DNA from: Betaproteobacteria bacterium
GTDB taxonomy: Bacteria; Pseudomonadota; Gammaproteobacteria; Burkholderiales; Casimicrobiaceae
Assembly (NCBI GenBank): GCA_005889025.1
Contig: VBCZ01000096.1
Coordinates: 928 to 11,074, forward strand
DNA length: 10,147 nt
Direction of reading: 5' to 3'
Position 1 is the first letter of the stretch, and every line of letters begins with the position of its first letter. A program made the translations under genes and the position numbers. The notes beneath the pieces are model-generated. The model ran no database searches, had not been told where the DNA came from, and saw only the letters and a list, made by a program, of their open reading frames with translations. This document shows positions 9,101 through 10,147 of this stretch, piece after piece.

Positions 9101-9817
9101 TTATGGGGTGGGCGGCGCCGGTCGGGAATGCGCCGATGAAATCGAAAGGTAGCGCTCGAACCAAGCGCCGGCGAGGCGTGCAACCTCGGTCAGAGTTCCC
9201 GGCTCCTCGAACAGATGGCTCGCTCCCGGCACGATCTCGAGCCGTTTTTCCGTGGATAGCAGCGCCAGCGCCTGCTCGTTGAGCCTGATGACCGCTTCGT
9301 CCAGGGCGCCGACGATGAGCAGCGTCGGTGACTTGACTCGCGGCAGCGCGGTTGCGGCCAGGTCCGGGCGGCCGCCGCGCGACACGACCGCGCCGATAGA
9401 CTCGCCGAGCTCGGCTGCCGCCATGAGCGCCGCGCCGGCGCCGGTGCTCGCGCCGAAATATCCGATCGCCGGCCCGCCCAAATCGGTAGTGTCGAGGAGC
9501 CAGCGCGTCGCATCCATCAGCCGCTCGGCGAGCAGCCCGATGTCGAACCGCAGGTGAGCCGTCCGTTGGTCGAGCGCTTCCTCTTGCCGGGTCAGCAGGT
9601 CGAACAACAACGTTCCAAAACCCTTTGAGCGCAAGGAGCGCGCGACCGACTGGTTGCGTGGACTGAAGCGACTGCTGCCCGAACCGTGAGCAAAGACTAC
9701 GATGCCTTGAGCTTCAGGCGGAAACTGGAGCGCGCCTTCAAGCAATACGGCGCGCGCCGGGATCCGGACTTCGCCCGATGGTTGGATTTTTGCTGCGTCC
9801 GGTATCGAATAGCGCAT
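9101..9817 (-). CDS. Dienelactone-hydrolase-like alpha/beta hydrolase
   Basis: This 238-residue cytoplasmic alpha/beta hydrolase has a complete likely triad: S124 in GYFGASTGAGAAL (a G-x-S-x-G elbow), D173 in IVGALDEAV and H201 in GASHLFEEPG. VVFAHGSGSSRFSPRN (41-56) is the N-terminal strand and oxyanion region typical of dienelactone-hydrolase-like proteins that pair with, or are fused to, phosphoribosyltransferase domains. The natural substrate is unknown. Start choice: ATG 9817 puts about 15 residues before EVRIP, as in relatives, with a GAAGG upstream. An in-frame TTG at 9925, preceded by GGGAG at short spacing, would add 36 poorly conserved residues and is the alternative. It is the first gene of the minus-strand operon. 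A 6-bp hairpin at 9866-9884 lies in its leader if the short form is correct. I could not identify a convincing promoter for it. Confidence 0.88.
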   Translation of the reverse strand: MRYSIPDAAKIQPSGEVRIPARAVLLEGALQFPPEAQGIVVFAHGSGSSRFSPRNQSVARSLRSKGFGTLLFDLLTRQEEALDQRTAHLRFDIGLLAERLMDATRWLLDTTDLGGPAIGYFGASTGAGAALMAAAELGESIGAVVSRGGRPDLAATALPRVKSPTLLIVGALDEAVIRLNEQALALLSTEKRLEIVPGASHLFEEPGTLTEVARLAGAWFERYLSISSAHSRPAPPTP

Positions 9818-9985
9818 TTCGAAGGCCTTCGCGCCACTGCCGATGACGAGACTTGCGCCGGATTTCCGCGTTTCAGACACGCGGAGACACGGTTGACATT
9901 CATTGGATTGTTTCGGGTTCCGCAAGTTCTCCCTAAGGGGTCACCGGCAGCCGGAACATGAGGCCGTGACAGGCTGGAAGTCCGC

Positions 9986-10015
9986 TTGACATCGGATCGA
10001 TCCGCATGCACTATT
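9986..10015 (+). promoter_or_regulatory. Promoter of the MarR-family gene
   Basis: A perfect TTGACA -35 box lies at 9986-9991. The -10 is weaker: CACTAT (10009-10014) at 17-bp spacing or ACTATT (10010-10015) at 18 bp, the latter with an upstream TG at 10007-10008. Initiation six or seven bases downstream would fall at or next to the ATG at 10021, so the transcript could be leaderless; no Shine-Dalgarno is present. Confidence 0.6.
9993..10004. promoter_or_regulatory. Palindrome CGGATCGATCCG in the promoter spacer
   Basis: This perfect 12-bp palindrome lies wholly between the -35 and -10 boxes of the MarR-family gene, in the region shared with the divergent operon. Its placement fits a repressor operator, but the short length and GATC repeats mean chance cannot be excluded. 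Confidence 0.4.
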
Positions 10016-10025
10016 CATATATGAA
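10014..10025. promoter_or_regulatory. Palindrome TTCATATATGAA over the MarR start codon
   Basis: This perfect 12-bp AT-rich palindrome overlaps the likely transcription start and the ATG. MarR-family dimers commonly bind AT-rich palindromes at their own promoters, so this is the better of the two operator candidates. Confidence 0.45.
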
Positions 10026-10147
10026 GAAGCGCTCGACCAAGAATCCAGCACGTACGCGTGCTGTAGCAACGGACGATGTGATGTACTCGTTGATGCACGC
10101 CGCGGGGACGGTCGAGCGCCGTCTCGAGGAGGCGCTTGGCCAGGCGG
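10021..10147 (+). CDS. MarR-family transcriptional regulator, N-terminal fragment cut by window end
   Basis: The 42 visible codons read MKKRSTKNPARTRAVATDDV and then MYSLMHAAGTVERRLEEALGQA. The second part matches the first dimerisation helix of MarR-type winged-helix regulators, which usually continues into a GLSLAKYGVL-like segment; the DNA-binding domain lies beyond the window. Such proteins are dimeric, usually ligand- or oxidation-sensitive repressors. ATG 10021 was chosen for its position behind the TTGACA promoter; ATG 10081 is an alternative start that would drop the basic leader. The gene is divergent from the hydrolase-phosphoribosyltransferase operon, suggesting it regulates that operon as well as itself. 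Confidence 0.75.
   Translation, partial: MKKRSTKNPARTRAVATDDVMYSLMHAAGTVERRLEEALGQA

Noticed and set aside
9866..9884. CCGCGT/ACGCGG hairpin as a riboswitch or attenuator of the hydrolase operon
   Set aside because: A 6-bp stem alone without a T-run or alternative pairing is too little, and it would be coding if the TTG 9925 start is used.
9697..10011. 104-codon minus-strand frame starting near the MarR promoter
   Set aside because: It overlaps the hydrolase gene in another frame and has no recognisable domain; codon use fits a shadow frame.

Overview
The window looks like chromosomal DNA of a GC-rich proteobacterium, most likely a betaproteobacterium. The evidence is the macromolecular-synthesis gene order rpsU - yqeY-like - dnaG - rpoD, a sigma-70 with a long Lys/Arg-rich N-terminal extension (as I recall from Burkholderiales-type RpoD), and close similarity of DnaG and RpoD to proteobacterial proteins. 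The genus cannot be fixed from the sequence alone.

Layout. (1) 18-5037, plus strand: the macromolecular-synthesis operon. Ribosomal protein bS21 is followed by a strong hairpin, then a GatB/YqeY-domain protein, DNA primase and the primary sigma factor. Likely internal promoters lie before dnaG (TATAAT at 787) and before rpoD (extended -10 at 2613), so the three informational genes can be uncoupled from each other. A clear intrinsic terminator at 5168-5196 ends the block. (2) 5237-6670, plus strand: a stand-alone S10-type serine carboxypeptidase homologue. It keeps its Ser/Asp/His triad but appears to lack the strand and Gly-rich oxyanion motif that precede it in the family. (3) 6741-9817 (or 9925), minus strand: a tight four-gene operon, read right to left: dienelactone-hydrolase-like alpha/beta hydrolase, phosphoribosyltransferase, erythromycin-esterase-like protein, DUF5335-like protein. 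The erythromycin-esterase-like gene is broken by what looks like a short frame-changing deletion. (4) 10021 to the window end, plus strand: the start of a MarR-family regulator, divergent from that operon, with two perfect 12-bp palindromes over its promoter and start codon.

How it fits together. Region 1 couples translation (S21), replication priming and global transcription initiation. Region 3 is an accessory module of enzymes of unknown joint function; the divergent MarR gene is the natural candidate regulator.

Caution. Three genes carry an anomaly relative to their families: one extra base in a GGGG run in rpoD, an in-frame loss of about 20 codons in the S10 gene, and a loss of about 19 codons plus a frame change in the erythromycin-esterase-like gene. 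rpoD is essential, so its lesion is probably a sequence error. That makes it necessary to check the other two against reads before reading biology into them.
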